NCBI GenBank assembly: GCA_900314565.1
Contig: OMVU01000003.1
Location: forward strand, 1-64,000
DNA from: an uncultured Eubacteriales bacterium
GTDB taxonomy: Bacteria > Bacillota > Clostridia > Lachnospirales > Lachnospiraceae
Reading direction: 5' to 3'
Length of the DNA stretch: 64,000 nt
Below the pieces are notes generated by a model, which did no database searches, had not been told where the DNA came from, and was given only the letters and a program-made list of their open reading frames with translations. Both the position numbers and the translations under genes were made by a program. Below, one piece after another: positions 8,338-16,848 of this stretch. Within the stretch, counting starts at the first letter, position 1, and the number at the start of each line of letters is the position of its first letter.

Positions 8338-9255
8338 TTATTCTTTCGGTCTGCCTTCCAGAGCATGGATCGTATTGACAACGAACTCATGGGTCGGAAC
8401 ACTGACTCCGACTTTCTTCGCTGCACTTACTACGGAACCGCTGATCGTATCGACTTCCGTTCTTCTGCCGGCGCGGATATCCGCACAGATGGAAGTCACG
8501 CCTTCCGGAGAACCGACGGATGTCTTATGGACCTTCTCGGTGATCTCTTCCTCATCTGCCTTGAGACCCAGCGCATGCGCGACTTCGACTGCCTCATGGA
8601 TCAGAGCGGTCGTCATTTTCCACGCATACTCATTTCCGGCAATATAACCGATGTTGCACTGAAGAACACCCGTAACGGCACTGAGCGAGACATTGGTGAA
8701 CAGCTTGTCCCAGATCAGCTGCTGGATCACGGAATGGATGCGGACATTAAAGCCGCAGGCATCGAATGACTCCTTGAGTTTGGGAAGGAAGCCGTTCTTG
8801 TCCTCTACCAGCATGCCGACGTTAGTGTTGCCTTCTCCACCGTGGCGAATGTAGCCCATGCCAAGCACTGCGCCGTTGTCTTCGGTCGTTCCGATGATGA
8901 TATGATCCTGATCCACGAACTCACCCAGGATATCTTCGTGACCGGAGCCGTTCTGAAGTGTCAGTACATAGGTATCGGGACCGATCAGGGCCTTGTTGCC
9001 GGCCAGGGCTGCTTTTGAAAACAGAGCCTTCACGAACAGAATGATCAGGTCCACGGGCTCGATCCCCTCTGTGGATGTCACAGCCTTGGGATGATACAGG
9101 TTGTCTGTACCGTATTCCTGAAGCTTAAGTCCGTTTTCATTTACAGCAGCGACTACATTCGGATTTGTATCTACGAGATAAACATCATTATGTAAAGAAA
9201 GGTGTCCTCCGTAAATGGAGCCCATGGCGCCTGCGCCGATAACTGCTATTCTCAT
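8338..9255 (-). CDS. Ketopantoate reductase-like NAD(P)-dependent dehydrogenase (ApbA/PanE family)
   Basis: A 305-residue cytoplasmic reductase. The Rossmann motif GAGAMG is at residues 7-12 (VIGAGAMGSIYGGHL). The middle carries the family's LILFVKA and LTLQNGSGHED segments, and the C-terminal helical domain contains the conserved Lys/Asn region around WDKLFTNVSLSAVTGVLQ, so the ApbA_C half is intact. It could be panE, but no other pantothenate gene is near, and it sits inside a catabolic ABC operon. I therefore read it as a paralogue that oxidises or reduces a hydroxy/keto acid in that pathway. Only 15 bases separate it from the upstream cyclase gene. Confidence 0.85.
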   Translation of the reverse strand: MRIAVIGAGAMGSIYGGHLSLHNDVYLVDTNPNVVAAVNENGLKLQEYGTDNLYHPKAVTSTEGIEPVDLIILFVKALFSKAALAGNKALIGPDTYVLTLQNGSGHEDILGEFVDQDHIIIGTTEDNGAVLGMGYIRHGGEGNTNVGMLVEDKNGFLPKLKESFDACGFNVRIHSVIQQLIWDKLFTNVSLSAVTGVLQCNIGYIAGNEYAWKMTTALIHEAVEVAHALGLKADEEEITEKVHKTSVGSPEGVTSICADIRAGRRTEVDTISGSVVSAAKKVGVSVPTHEFVVNTIHALEGRPKE

Positions 9256-9270
9256 ACTGTGTAAACTCCT

Positions 9271-9963
9271 TTATTCCGAAAACTCCTTAATTCCTTCGAT
9301 TGCATATGCATGAACAGGGCTGGAATCCAGACCTACGATCGGAAGCGGGGAGAAGGACATGAAGAATACGTCCTTTTCAAGATACTCGAGATTCTTGAGA
9401 ACTTCGATGAAAATGATATTCTCTGCCAGAAGGATGTCATGGAAAGGCTTGACATCTTCGTTGCAGTTCTCAATGGAAACACCATCACCAAATCCGACAG
9501 CCTTGACTTTGTGATCACGGAACCACTCTGCAGACTCTGCATTAATAAGGAGTCTCTTGTCAACTTCTGTATTGGTCGCCTTTGTGAAGGGCTCAAGCTT
9601 ATAGGAAGAATCGATGATCACGATATCGCCTTCTTTGACCTTATAAGCTACTCTGTCCAGGTCAGCCTTGGTAATGTGTGTATACGGTGCAACGGTGTCC
9701 TTGAAATCAACGTAGACGCCGCGGCCCACGAATGTTGTCAGCGGAAGTCCCGTGACATCCGGCCAGTTGTCATCGTGGTGATACGGGCACTCCGCATGAG
9801 TTCCCAGATGGCTCATGATGTCAAAATTTGTGTGGAAATCCGGAATCGGCCCGCCTGTGTTAAAACGGTGCAGTTTACATCTTCTGGTTTCTGTTGCCGG
9901 GTCAACAAGCTTGGAAAGGTCGATCATGCGCATTCCATTTCCCATATCATATACAACTTGCAT
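9271..9963 (-). CDS. Cyclase-family hydrolase (kynurenine formamidase-like)
   Basis: A 230-residue metal-dependent hydrolase of the cyclase superfamily (PF04199). The metal-binding motif SHLGTHAECPYHHDD lies near residue 54, close to the family's HxGTHxDxPxH. Conserved LIDSSYK and VKAVGFGDGVSIEN segments follow, and the C-terminus (MSFSPLPIVGLDSSPVHAYAI) forms the last active-site wall. Members hydrolyse N-formylkynurenine, isatin or cyclic and lactone compounds. The ATG has a strong AAGGAGG site. No tryptophan-pathway gene is nearby, so a lactone or cyclic amide derived from the imported compound is more likely than kynurenine. Confidence 0.85.
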   Translation of the reverse strand: MQVVYDMGNGMRMIDLSKLVDPATETRRCKLHRFNTGGPIPDFHTNFDIMSHLGTHAECPYHHDDNWPDVTGLPLTTFVGRGVYVDFKDTVAPYTHITKADLDRVAYKVKEGDIVIIDSSYKLEPFTKATNTEVDKRLLINAESAEWFRDHKVKAVGFGDGVSIENCNEDVKPFHDILLAENIIFIEVLKNLEYLEKDVFFMSFSPLPIVGLDSSPVHAYAIEGIKEFSE

Positions 9964-10093
9964 CTTTTCCTCCTTACTGTAAAAACTGTGTCATTGCTAC
10001 CTTTTCTATTAGTAATAGTTACAATGCTGAATTCAAGGCTCGCAGAATGAATCGCTTCATAGTGTGCAAGCTGCCCGTACGGCAGCACCTTTC

Positions 10094-10546
10094 TCAGATC
10101 TTCACTTTTACTACAACTTTTTTGACCGGAGCAGGTGTACCTGCTGCACAGCGCGGTTTGTGTGCGTCTTCCGGTGCTACAACTATGAGATCTCCTTCTT
10201 TGAGCAATACCTGTCCGAACAGTTCGGGATCTTCATAAAAAACGACATCGTTGGCGTCGATCCTGTCGATCTCCTTCAGTCCGTCCCGCTTACATACGCC
10301 GAACATCTCGTCTCCTGTTACCATGTACTGAATGTCAAAATACTTGTCATGCGTTTCAAACCGTCTCTCTTCCCAGGGAGAAGTCGAGTACTCCTGCACG
10401 CCTGCGATGACATCGTCCCCCATCAGCGGATAGGACCCTTCCGGGAGCTCCTTGATGTTGGTCTCTGCGAGCCACTTGTACGCAACAGTAAATTTATCAT
10501 CCAGATAGTTATACTTTTCGGCAATACTTACGTGACTAAAAAACAT
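10094..10546 (-). CDS. YhcH/YjgK/YiaL family protein (DUF386)
   Basis: A 150-residue cupin-like beta-barrel protein of the YhcH/YiaL/EbgC-C family, usually encoded with sialic acid, N-acetylated sugar or uronate catabolism and thought to act as a sugar anomerase or isomerase. Visible family landmarks are EVQEYSTSPWEERRFETH-like spacing (VQEYSTSP...ETHDKYFDIQYMV), FYEDPELFGQ and the C-terminal PEDAHKPRC metal-binding His. I start at the ATG at 10546; an in-frame TTG six codons upstream would overlap the ribosome site AAGGAG. It is the first recognised gene of the leftward ABC operon, so it probably belongs to the same catabolic route. Confidence 0.88.
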   Translation of the reverse strand: MFFSHVSIAEKYNYLDDKFTVAYKWLAETNIKELPEGSYPLMGDDVIAGVQEYSTSPWEERRFETHDKYFDIQYMVTGDEMFGVCKRDGLKEIDRIDANDVVFYEDPELFGQVLLKEGDLIVVAPEDAHKPRCAAGTPAPVKKVVVKVKI

Positions 10547-10726
10547 TCTCTCCTTCCTTTCCAAGTTCGATCTTTCAGAAAAAACATTAAAATTGCATAA
10601 ATATAAATATTTTTAATTAAGTTTCCTTATTTATTTGACTTTTCACATCCGACCTCCTGTACCTGCCGAAATAAATCAGTTCCCGGACAGTTAATGTTCA
10701 GGAATGCCGAGGCATTCCAAAATAAA

Positions 10727-10773
10727 AGGCACGGAGAAACAGCAGTCAATCTTTGCTGTTTCTCCGTGCCTTA
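10727..10773 (-). terminator. Strong terminator hairpin
   Basis: Perfect 19-bp stem (AAGGCACGGAGAAACAGCA and its complement) with a 9-base loop. The leftward reading is followed by TTTTATTTT, so it ends leftward transcripts entering from the methyltransferase side. Confidence 0.9.
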
Positions 10774-10869
10774 TTCCGGAACACTTGTTTCCGATGATTG
10801 CGACTAAAGTAAAATCAGGATTTAGATTAGTCGAAGAGCCTTGATATCATGTAGTTTTCCTACTATATT

Positions 10870-10891
10870 CAAGAACGCCTCGGCGTTCTTG
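10870..10891. repeat. Short palindrome with 2-base centre
   Basis: CAAGAACGCC-TC-GGCGTTCTTG, perfect 10-bp arms. Near-identical or same-format palindromes occur at 10702-10719, 34512-34529, 38215-38232, 43171-43192 and 51766-51783, all intergenic. Confidence 0.75.
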
Positions 10892-11077
10892 CTGCGACGT
10901 GCGCGACGCGTAAGCGCCTTCCACTGCGCCACATCCCTGGCAGGCCATCGCGGAGCGATTTTGTTCAACTGAATTTTATCTGACTATCCTTTTGCAGCGA
11001 CTTTCCGTAGATATACCTTCCGATCAAAAAAAGGCACAGTCCCAAAACAGTGGACAGCATCATCCTCTGCTTCCTTT

Positions 11078-11440
11078 TTATTCTCCGTTCATAGAGGTCC
11101 CTAATTCTTCAAACGCCTTGACGACGTCGACCAATCCGCCCAGCATCGCGTTCATGAATTCGGAATCATCCTCTATTTTTGCAACCTTCCATTTACCTTC
11201 CACCTTTGTCAGTTTCATCGATACAGTCTTTTCATATGATTTTTCCGTCAGATTGGTCAGCTCTTCTTCCAGGATCCTCTTGCCCATTGCATCGATCTCT
11301 TCCTCGGATGCACCACTGAAAGCGGCCGCCAGCAGTTCGCTCATAGCCCGTTCCAGATATTTCCCCATCATTGTTCCGAAATCATAGGTCTTGAAATGAA
11401 AAGCATCCGGCGGATCGCATCCTTCTTCCCAACAAAGCAC
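11078..11440 (-). pseudogene. C-terminal remnant of an unrecognised secreted-type protein
   Basis: About 120 residues without a normal start: only GTG at 11440, with no ribosome site, and the reading frame runs back in frame to the stop codon of the upstream methyltransferase gene. The text looks like real protein: an amphipathic helical part (MMGKYLERAMSELLAAAFSG), then SYEKTVSMKLTKVEGKWKV. That last pattern resembles the tail of DUF4878/DUF5105-like lipoproteins, which usually begin with a signal peptide absent here. It is most likely the end of a gene truncated by rearrangement. A terminator follows about 300 bases downstream. Confidence 0.55.
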
Positions 11441-11462
11441 AGTGGAATCAGTGGAATCGACT

Positions 11463-12275
11463 TCACGTCACAGATGAGAGCTCCCAAAAGGCCACCGCAC
11501 TGCACGCAGCCACATTCAGCGAATCGACCCCATGCGACATCGGAATTTTGATCGTATAATCACAGCTGTCGATCGTCTCGTCCGAAAGCCCGTCTCCCTC
11601 CGCTCCGAGTACGATGGCAAGCTTCTCCAGAGCCTTCAGTTTCGGATCCCGGATACTGACCGTATCACGGCGAAGCGCCATCGCCGCTGTCCTGAAACCA
11701 AGCTCCTTAATATAATCGATATAATGATCGTTGTCTGCATAAGTCCACGGCACCTGAAAAGTCGTCCCCATCGCGACCCTGCTCGCCCTTCTGTAGAAAG
11801 GGTCGCTGCAGGCTTTATTCAGAAGGACTGCGTCCATCCCGAGCGCCGCTGCAGAGCGGAAAATTGCGCCGACATTGGTGGGATTCGTGACATTTTCAAG
11901 GACTGCGATCCGGCGGCATCCCTCCGTGATCTCCTGAACCGACTTCAGCTCCGGCCGCGTAAAGCACACGAGCAGACCACGCGTCATGGGGATATTCGTG
12001 AGATTTCGAAGCGCCTCCGCTCCCCCGGTAAAGACCGGTATATCCCCGAGCTTTCCGAGGATCCCCCGTGCCTCTCCCTCCGCCTCCCTTCTGTCGACAA
12101 GGGCTGCGACGGGCTCGATCCCCGCAGAGAGCGCCCGCTCCGCGACCTTCGGGCTCTCCGCGATGAAGAGTCCTCCATTCGGTTCGTAATAATGGCGGAG
12201 CTGCGTCTCGTTCAGCCTCGCAAAAACGTCAAGACGGGGATCCCCGTAATCCTGTAATTCAATCAAAGAAGTCAT
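11463..12275 (-). CDS. SpoU/TrmH-family RNA 2'-O-methyltransferase
   Basis: A 270-residue SPOUT-fold methyltransferase acting on tRNA or rRNA with S-adenosylmethionine. Motif 1 is NPTNVGAIFRSAAALG (about residue 131), motif 2 is IVLGAEGDGLSDE (about 220), motif 3 is IPMSHGVDSLNVAACSAVAFWEL at the C-terminus; together they build the trefoil-knot cofactor site. The N-terminal 100 residues form the substrate-binding domain (FIAESPKVAERAL). It is a monocistronic leftward gene beside a helicase; the exact nucleotide target cannot be predicted. Confidence 0.93.
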   Translation of the reverse strand: MTSLIELQDYGDPRLDVFARLNETQLRHYYEPNGGLFIAESPKVAERALSAGIEPVAALVDRREAEGEARGILGKLGDIPVFTGGAEALRNLTNIPMTRGLLVCFTRPELKSVQEITEGCRRIAVLENVTNPTNVGAIFRSAAALGMDAVLLNKACSDPFYRRASRVAMGTTFQVPWTYADNDHYIDYIKELGFRTAAMALRRDTVSIRDPKLKALEKLAIVLGAEGDGLSDETIDSCDYTIKIPMSHGVDSLNVAACSAVAFWELSSVT

Positions 12276-12361
12276 AAAACCCCCTCACTGACAATATCTG
12301 TCTTATTTCGGCAGTGCATTCATAAAAACGGAAAAAATCACGAGCATTGCGCGATGAAGAA

Positions 12362-15300
12362 TCAATCCCTGCTCGTATTATTACATCCCTTCCCGTCCGG
12401 CCGGTAATTCGTACAACCTAAGAAATGAGAACCGTTCCTCCCCGACCGCACGATCAGAAATCCGTCCCGGCAGCAGCTGCATTTCCGGATCGCAAGCTTT
12501 CCTCCTGCCACGTCATTGGTCATAAAATCACAGATTTCGGGATCATTCGTGCAAATGTACAGGCGAAGGCCGTACGCCGTCTTCATACGGAGCTGCAGCG
12601 GATACCCGCAGACCGGACAAGGCTTAAATCCCTTTCCGCCTTCCGGCAGGGCTTCATTCCACCTCCCCCGAAGCGGGATCGTCTTGTAGTCACGCCGCAG
12701 CTCGAGCAGAAATTCTGACGGATTCTGTTCCGGCGCGATAAAGTAGCCCCGGTTCCTTGTTCTCGTCATCGCGACGTAGAAGAGTCTGCGCTCCTCCGCA
12801 TACTCAATCGTCCGGTCCTCATGGGTGACAAAGCCGAGCACCGGGTCATCCTCGATCTTTGCGGGGAATCCGTAGCGCTCATTTTTCCCGTTCAGGACGA
12901 TCACATCGTCAAAGCTCAGTCCCTTCGAGGAGTGCGCTGTCATGAAAGAGATCCGGACATCCGGGTACTTCCTGCACCGCAGTCTGTTGCCGTATTCCAG
13001 ATAGTCGAAAAGTCCGGTATGTTCCATCATCCGGCCGTCAAACCCGAAACGGCCGATCAGAAGGATCTCCCGCTCCACTCGATTCTCCTCAGCCGCGTAG
13101 GCGAGGATCTGGCCGATTGCATTTTCCACACATTTGGCGACCGCGTAATTCACGCCGCTCTTTTCATCATTCCTGTCACGCCGCAGGGAACCGTCATAGG
13201 TATAAATAATGACCGGATCCTTAATATGGCGGTCCGAAATCAGAGCCTTTTTGATCTGGGAACTGTTCTTCTGGATGAACCCGCCCGCCATGTCGATCAG
13301 CTCCTGCGAATTGCGATATGTCCGGTCGATCGTCAGGGATTCGGCATACCCCATTTTCTCCGCAAACTGCGTGAACAATGTGATGTCCGAACCGCTGAAT
13401 GCGTAAATGGACTGCCAGTCATCTCCCACCGCCACGATCCGCGCGTCAGAGACCTCGTGCAGTGCACGCACCAGATCAAAGCGCTGCCTCGAAATATCCT
13501 GATACTCATCGACCAGTATGTAGCGGAAGTTGAGACGCTCTTCATTTTCCTTATATCTGCGGAGCAGAGCAGCCGACTCGTTGATCATATCCTGAAAATC
13601 GATCGAATTGGTCTTCTCAAGATACCGCTGATATTCGATGTACACATCCCTGGCAATGCGGAGAAAGAGCCTGCTGCGGACATTGTCCGTACTCTGCCGC
13701 ATCCGCTCAAAGTCCGAAAGACCAAAGCCGTTCGTCTTAAAATTCACGAGGAACCGGCAGATGAGAACGATCATCCTGCGCATATAGCGGGTCCCGTCTC
13801 CGCGGGTCAGCCTGCCGAGGACATCCGCCTCGCTGACAGGATGGAGCGCAAACCCGGCGGCCACGAGCTTTTCTCTGAGATGTTCCATCCGGCTCCTGCC
13901 GTCCCGGTAAGAGGAATAGGTGTAGATGAGCTTCGTGCCGTGTGCCCTGTGGTGAAGGAATTTATTGTTCGCAGCCCTGATATACTGCGCAAGCTCCTCT
14001 TTGGAGTAGCGGTCATTTTCTCCGTCCTCACTGATGCCGAAATGCTCCAGCCAGACACAAAGATCACCCTGCCTCAGCAAAAAATCCGGTGTATAGGGCT
14101 TATTCGTCCCGGGCAGGTAATATGGATAAATCTCTTCATAGGAGTAGTCGATTCCGTTCAGATACAGGAAATTCGCGATCTCCACCTCCTCATGGGACCG
14201 CAGGATTTCCGCCCGCAGGGTCATCATCCTTCTGCTCCGCGCACTGACCACTTTCCGCTCGTATTCATCGAGATCGCTCTTCAGTGTGGACCGGTTCTCC
14301 CTTGCAAGGTGCGTGAAATACTCCTGCATGTCAGCTCCCTCATACGGAGCGTCAAAATATGTTCCGAAGAAAAGGAGCAGATCATGGACAGCACGCGCAT
14401 CCCGCATGACCGATTCGGTGAGATAGTTACGAGCAACACGGTAGAGCGCGCTTCCGTCAACGACTTCCGGTCTGTTCTCCGCCTCCCGCCTGAGGATCGT
14501 ATTGCCTGCTGCGTGAAATGTCCCGATCGGGCAGGGAATCTGCAGTTCCCGGTTGATATGCGCGCGGAGCTCTCCTACCGCCTTGTTCGTGAAGGACACG
14601 ACGAAAATGGATTCCGGCGGAACTCCCTGTCTCTCGACCAGATAGCGCACTTTGGCCGCAAGAGTCGTTGTCTTTCCCGCCCCGGCCCCTGCGATGACCA
14701 GCATATAATCCTCATCCGCAAGGATCACTCTGCGCTGGTTCTCATCGAGAGAGATCGCCGGATCGACAGGATCCAGGATATGGTCGAGGTATTCTTTTTC
14801 TTCCGCCAGTTTTTCCGTGAGGAACTGCTCGTTGAGTTTCCTGACGATCCTTTCGGGGTCTTCCCCGCAGAGAAGAATTCGCCGGACAGTCTCCTGAGAC
14901 CTCTCAGATCTCCAGCCTTCCCTTCTGCAGAACTCCGCGAAGGCCCCGGCAGATTCCAGATTTCGGAAAAATGTCAGTGTGCCCGAAAATTCCCCGATCC
15001 TGTCCCGGTAATCACTTCCGGCAATATAATGATCCGCGTGTTTCAGCTCTTTCAGGAAAGCATAGAGCTCGAGCAGGCGGAGTGCTTCGGGGTGGTGTTC
15101 GCAGGTCTTTTCGGTCCGGGTCTCAGGCGATTTCCGCCGGAACATGCCAAATTTACCAGATTGGGAAGTATGTCCCCCTGCCTTATTCTGAGCACTGCCA
15201 GGTTCCCGCTGAACTGAGACTGATACGTCGGTTCCGGAAGACCGACTCTCCTTCTTCCCGGCGCTGTCCGATTTCTGCCAGACGGGAACGAACACAAAGA

Positions 15301-15364
15301 AGCGGGTCCATACTGGTTTCCCGCTGCCATTTCCCCGCCTTTCTTTATCTTTCATGCTGCCCAT
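12362..15364 (-). CDS. UvrD/Rep-type (helicase IV-like) DNA helicase with C-terminal zinc ribbons
   Basis: A superfamily 1 DNA helicase of about 1000 residues. Motif I is VIAGAGAGKTTT, motif Ia FTNKAVGELR, motif II VDEYQDIS, motif III VGDDWQSIYAFSGSD, motif V TAHSSKGLSFDDVIVLNG and motif VI FYVAMTRTRN, so the motor is complete. The C-terminus carries topoisomerase-like zinc ribbons: CPVCGYPLQ, later CSCCRDGFLIVRSG and FLGCTNY. The N-terminal region before the motor is charged and poorly conserved. The start is uncertain: I take ATG 15364 (GGGAG about 10 bases upstream), with ATG 15355 as an alternative; an in-frame TTG at 15472 falls in repeat-like DNA. Likely role: repair or replication restart. 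Confidence 0.88.
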   Translation of the reverse strand: MGSMKDKERRGNGSGKPVWTRFFVFVPVWQKSDSAGKKESRSSGTDVSVSVQREPGSAQNKAGGHTSQSGKFGMFRRKSPETRTEKTCEHHPEALRLLELYAFLKELKHADHYIAGSDYRDRIGEFSGTLTFFRNLESAGAFAEFCRREGWRSERSQETVRRILLCGEDPERIVRKLNEQFLTEKLAEEKEYLDHILDPVDPAISLDENQRRVILADEDYMLVIAGAGAGKTTTLAAKVRYLVERQGVPPESIFVVSFTNKAVGELRAHINRELQIPCPIGTFHAAGNTILRREAENRPEVVDGSALYRVARNYLTESVMRDARAVHDLLLFFGTYFDAPYEGADMQEYFTHLARENRSTLKSDLDEYERKVVSARSRRMMTLRAEILRSHEEVEIANFLYLNGIDYSYEEIYPYYLPGTNKPYTPDFLLRQGDLCVWLEHFGISEDGENDRYSKEELAQYIRAANNKFLHHRAHGTKLIYTYSSYRDGRSRMEHLREKLVAAGFALHPVSEADVLGRLTRGDGTRYMRRMIVLICRFLVNFKTNGFGLSDFERMRQSTDNVRSRLFLRIARDVYIEYQRYLEKTNSIDFQDMINESAALLRRYKENEERLNFRYILVDEYQDISRQRFDLVRALHEVSDARIVAVGDDWQSIYAFSGSDITLFTQFAEKMGYAESLTIDRTYRNSQELIDMAGGFIQKNSSQIKKALISDRHIKDPVIIYTYDGSLRRDRNDEKSGVNYAVAKCVENAIGQILAYAAEENRVEREILLIGRFGFDGRMMEHTGLFDYLEYGNRLRCRKYPDVRISFMTAHSSKGLSFDDVIVLNGKNERYGFPAKIEDDPVLGFVTHEDRTIEYAEERRLFYVAMTRTRNRGYFIAPEQNPSEFLLELRRDYKTIPLRGRWNEALPEGGKGFKPCPVCGYPLQLRMKTAYGLRLYICTNDPEICDFMTNDVAGGKLAIRKCSCCRDGFLIVRSGRNGSHFLGCTNYRPDGKGCNNTSRD

Positions 15365-15550
15365 CGCATTCTCCCGGCTGACCTGACTCCCGATGGCGTC
15401 TGCTTTCCCTTTTTCGAACTGTTCTCTTATAAGCAAGTGGCGCTGAACAAGTTTCACTTTGCACGGCTGCAATCCGCCGGAGGTTTTTACCTTCTTTTTA
15501 TAATATCATGCATCCTCCGAAAAATGTTGAAAATCTCCTTTGCAACAAGA

Positions 15551-15578
15551 GCGGGAGAAGACTAAACTCTTCTCCCGC
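15551..15578 (-). terminator. Putative terminator after deoC
   Basis: GCGGGAGAAG and CTTCTCCCGC with an 8-base loop. T-runs are weak leftward and better rightward, so direction is uncertain. Confidence 0.5.
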
Positions 15579-15607
15579 CTCGAGTTCTCTCTCAACTTTT
15601 TTCGACT

Positions 15608-15630
15608 AATCAGGAATCAGATTCCTGATT
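15608..15630. repeat. Near-perfect 23-bp palindrome
   Basis: AATCAGGAATC-A-GATTCCTGATT. It could act with the neighbouring hairpin as a terminator or belong to the interspersed palindrome set. Confidence 0.6.
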
Positions 15631-15714
15631 GGTCAACTTTTACCTCGTCGTCCCGAGAAAAGACGCCATCTCCGTCAGTTTTCTCAACAGTTTTGACGCT
15701 GCAGTGCACCTGTA

Positions 15715-16392
15715 TCACTGCTTCTCTGCCCACATCTCCTCCACGATCTTAATTCCGCTCGAAGTTCCAAGCCGTGTCGCTCCCGCCAGGATCATCTCCT
15801 TCGCGGAAGCCCAGCTGCGGATTCCTCCGGCTGCTTTCACTCCGACGTCCTCCCCAGCATATTTTTTCATGAGCCTTACATGCTCCGGGGTCGCACCGGC
15901 CGTTCCAAAACCGGTGCTCGTCTTCACAAAATCCGGCTTCACGCGGGAAGCGATTTTCGCCACCTCTATGATTTCCTCCTCATCGAGATAGCAGGTCTCA
16001 AAAATGACCTTACAGCAGATCCCGGCCTTCCTGGCACAGGCCACAAGCTGCGTCATCTCCTCCTCTATGTAGGCGTAGTCATGCTCCTTCGCTTTCCCCA
16101 CATTCATCACATAGTCAAATTCCTGGCAACCGTCACTGATCGCATTTTCCGCTTCCGCAACCTTTGTCGCGATCGTCATCTGACCAAGCGGAAACCCGAC
16201 AGCCGCCCCGGTCAGGACTTCGGAACCGGAAAGCATCTCTCTGCACATAGCCACCGGGTACGTGTTGATCGCGACGGATTTAAAGCCGTATGCGACCGCC
16301 TCATTGCAAAGCTTCCTGAAATCTTCTCCGGTCGCATAGGGTTTCAGGTTCGTGTGATCGATCATATTCGCTACTTCTTTTACTGACAGCAT
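15715..16392 (-). CDS. deoC: Deoxyribose-phosphate aldolase
   Basis: A 225-residue class I aldolase that splits 2-deoxyribose 5-phosphate into glyceraldehyde 3-phosphate and acetaldehyde in deoxynucleoside catabolism. The N-terminal MIDHTNLKP motif, GAAVGFPLG, the FDYVMNVG segment and the Schiff-base lysine in DFVKTSTGFG are all present, and the phosphate loop VKAAGGIR lies near the C-terminus. Length matches the short bacterial DeoC type. The ATG follows GGAGGAGCGGAG. No other deo gene is adjacent. A perfect helper promoter was not found; tandem 31-bp repeats lie just upstream. Confidence 0.96.
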   Translation of the reverse strand: MLSVKEVANMIDHTNLKPYATGEDFRKLCNEAVAYGFKSVAINTYPVAMCREMLSGSEVLTGAAVGFPLGQMTIATKVAEAENAISDGCQEFDYVMNVGKAKEHDYAYIEEEMTQLVACARKAGICCKVIFETCYLDEEEIIEVAKIASRVKPDFVKTSTGFGTAGATPEHVRLMKKYAGEDVGVKAAGGIRSWASAKEMILAGATRLGTSSGIKIVEEMWAEKQ

Positions 16393-16422
16393 ATCTCCGC
16401 TCCTCCACCAAAATATATTTTT

Positions 16423-16499
16423 TTAACAGGAACAAACCTGTACCTGATTCCTCTTAACAGAAAGAGACCTGTATCTGATTTCTCTTACAGAAACCAAAC
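16423..16499. repeat. 31-bp tandem repeat, about 2.5 units
   Basis: Units at 16423-16453 and 16454-16484 (TTAACAGGAACAAACCTGTA... and TTAACAGAAAGAGACCTGTA...), with a partial third unit TTACAGAAACCAAAC. Just upstream of deoC. Confidence 0.7.
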
Positions 16500-16730
16500 A
16501 CTTCCTCGATAATTCTTCTATTTGACTATATTTTAACCGAGCAATTCACTGTTATCAATAAACAAGGAGATCACGCTGAATGCACGGATGCCGCGAGAAT
16601 CCGGATCTCATTTTGCGTTCGTGATTCCCTGAACGGATCCCACTAAAAATAATCATGCCGGAATCGAATGTGAACTGTATAATGAATAAAAGATCAGCAG
16701 GTTGGAAAATGTACTCACGATGAAGGCGAG

Positions 16731-16790
16731 CTTCACTTTGCGCACGTATCTCATGTCTGAAAACACGAGGAAAAGCGCGATGAAGAATAA
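16731..16790. repeat. Diverged copy of the 60-bp CTTCACTTTGCGC...GCGATGAAG palindrome
   Basis: Starts CTTCACTTTGCGCACGTATC and ends GCGCGATGAAGAATAA, matching the better copy at 38233-38290; a half copy ending GCGCGATGAAGAAT lies at 12343-12363. Confidence 0.65.
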
Positions 16791-16848
16791 AAACGAAGAT
16801 TGCGAATAAGAAAGAATGTAAGCTTTATTAAAGAAGGAAAATAATGAG

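Larger units (their letters stand above)
10547..11077. other. Gene-free region with palindromes and a terminator
   Basis: About 530 bases with no credible coding region. The AT-rich left part (10565-10640) probably holds the promoter of the leftward ABC operon, but no clean -35/-10 pair was found. A palindrome GGAATGCC-GA-GGCATTCC sits at 10702-10719, a strong terminator hairpin at 10727-10773, a second palindrome CAAGAACGCC-TC-GGCGTTCTTG at 10870-10891, then GC-rich GTGCGCGACGCG-type sequence. Confidence 0.7.
15365..15714. other. Gene-free region with two inverted repeats
   Basis: About 350 bases between deoC and the helicase gene. It holds CTTTGCACGGCTGCAATCCGCC (15458-15479), which resembles CTTTGCGCGGCTGCGATCCGCC at 35949-35970, an AT-rich stretch with TATAATATC (about 15499) that may be the helicase promoter region, and the hairpins at 15551-15578 and 15608-15630. 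No coding sequence is credible. Confidence 0.6.
16393..16848. other. Gene-free divergent region with repeats
   Basis: About 455 bases between deoC (leftward) and a lipoprotein gene (rightward). It contains two tandem 31-bp units and a diverged copy of a 60-bp palindromic repeat (16731-16790), plus AT-rich DNA that must contain both promoters. A leftward reading frame here gives short hydrophobic peptides, but I see no start with a ribosome site. Confidence 0.55.

Noticed and set aside
8338-9255. Pantothenate biosynthesis panE
   Set aside because: Family match is fine, but there are no other pan genes and the gene is embedded in a catabolic ABC operon, so no symbol was given.
12821-15217. A 798-codon open frame antisense to the helicase
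   Set aside because: Same reason: the minus strand carries all helicase motifs; the plus-strand text is Arg/Val/Leu-rich low-information sequence with no start signal.
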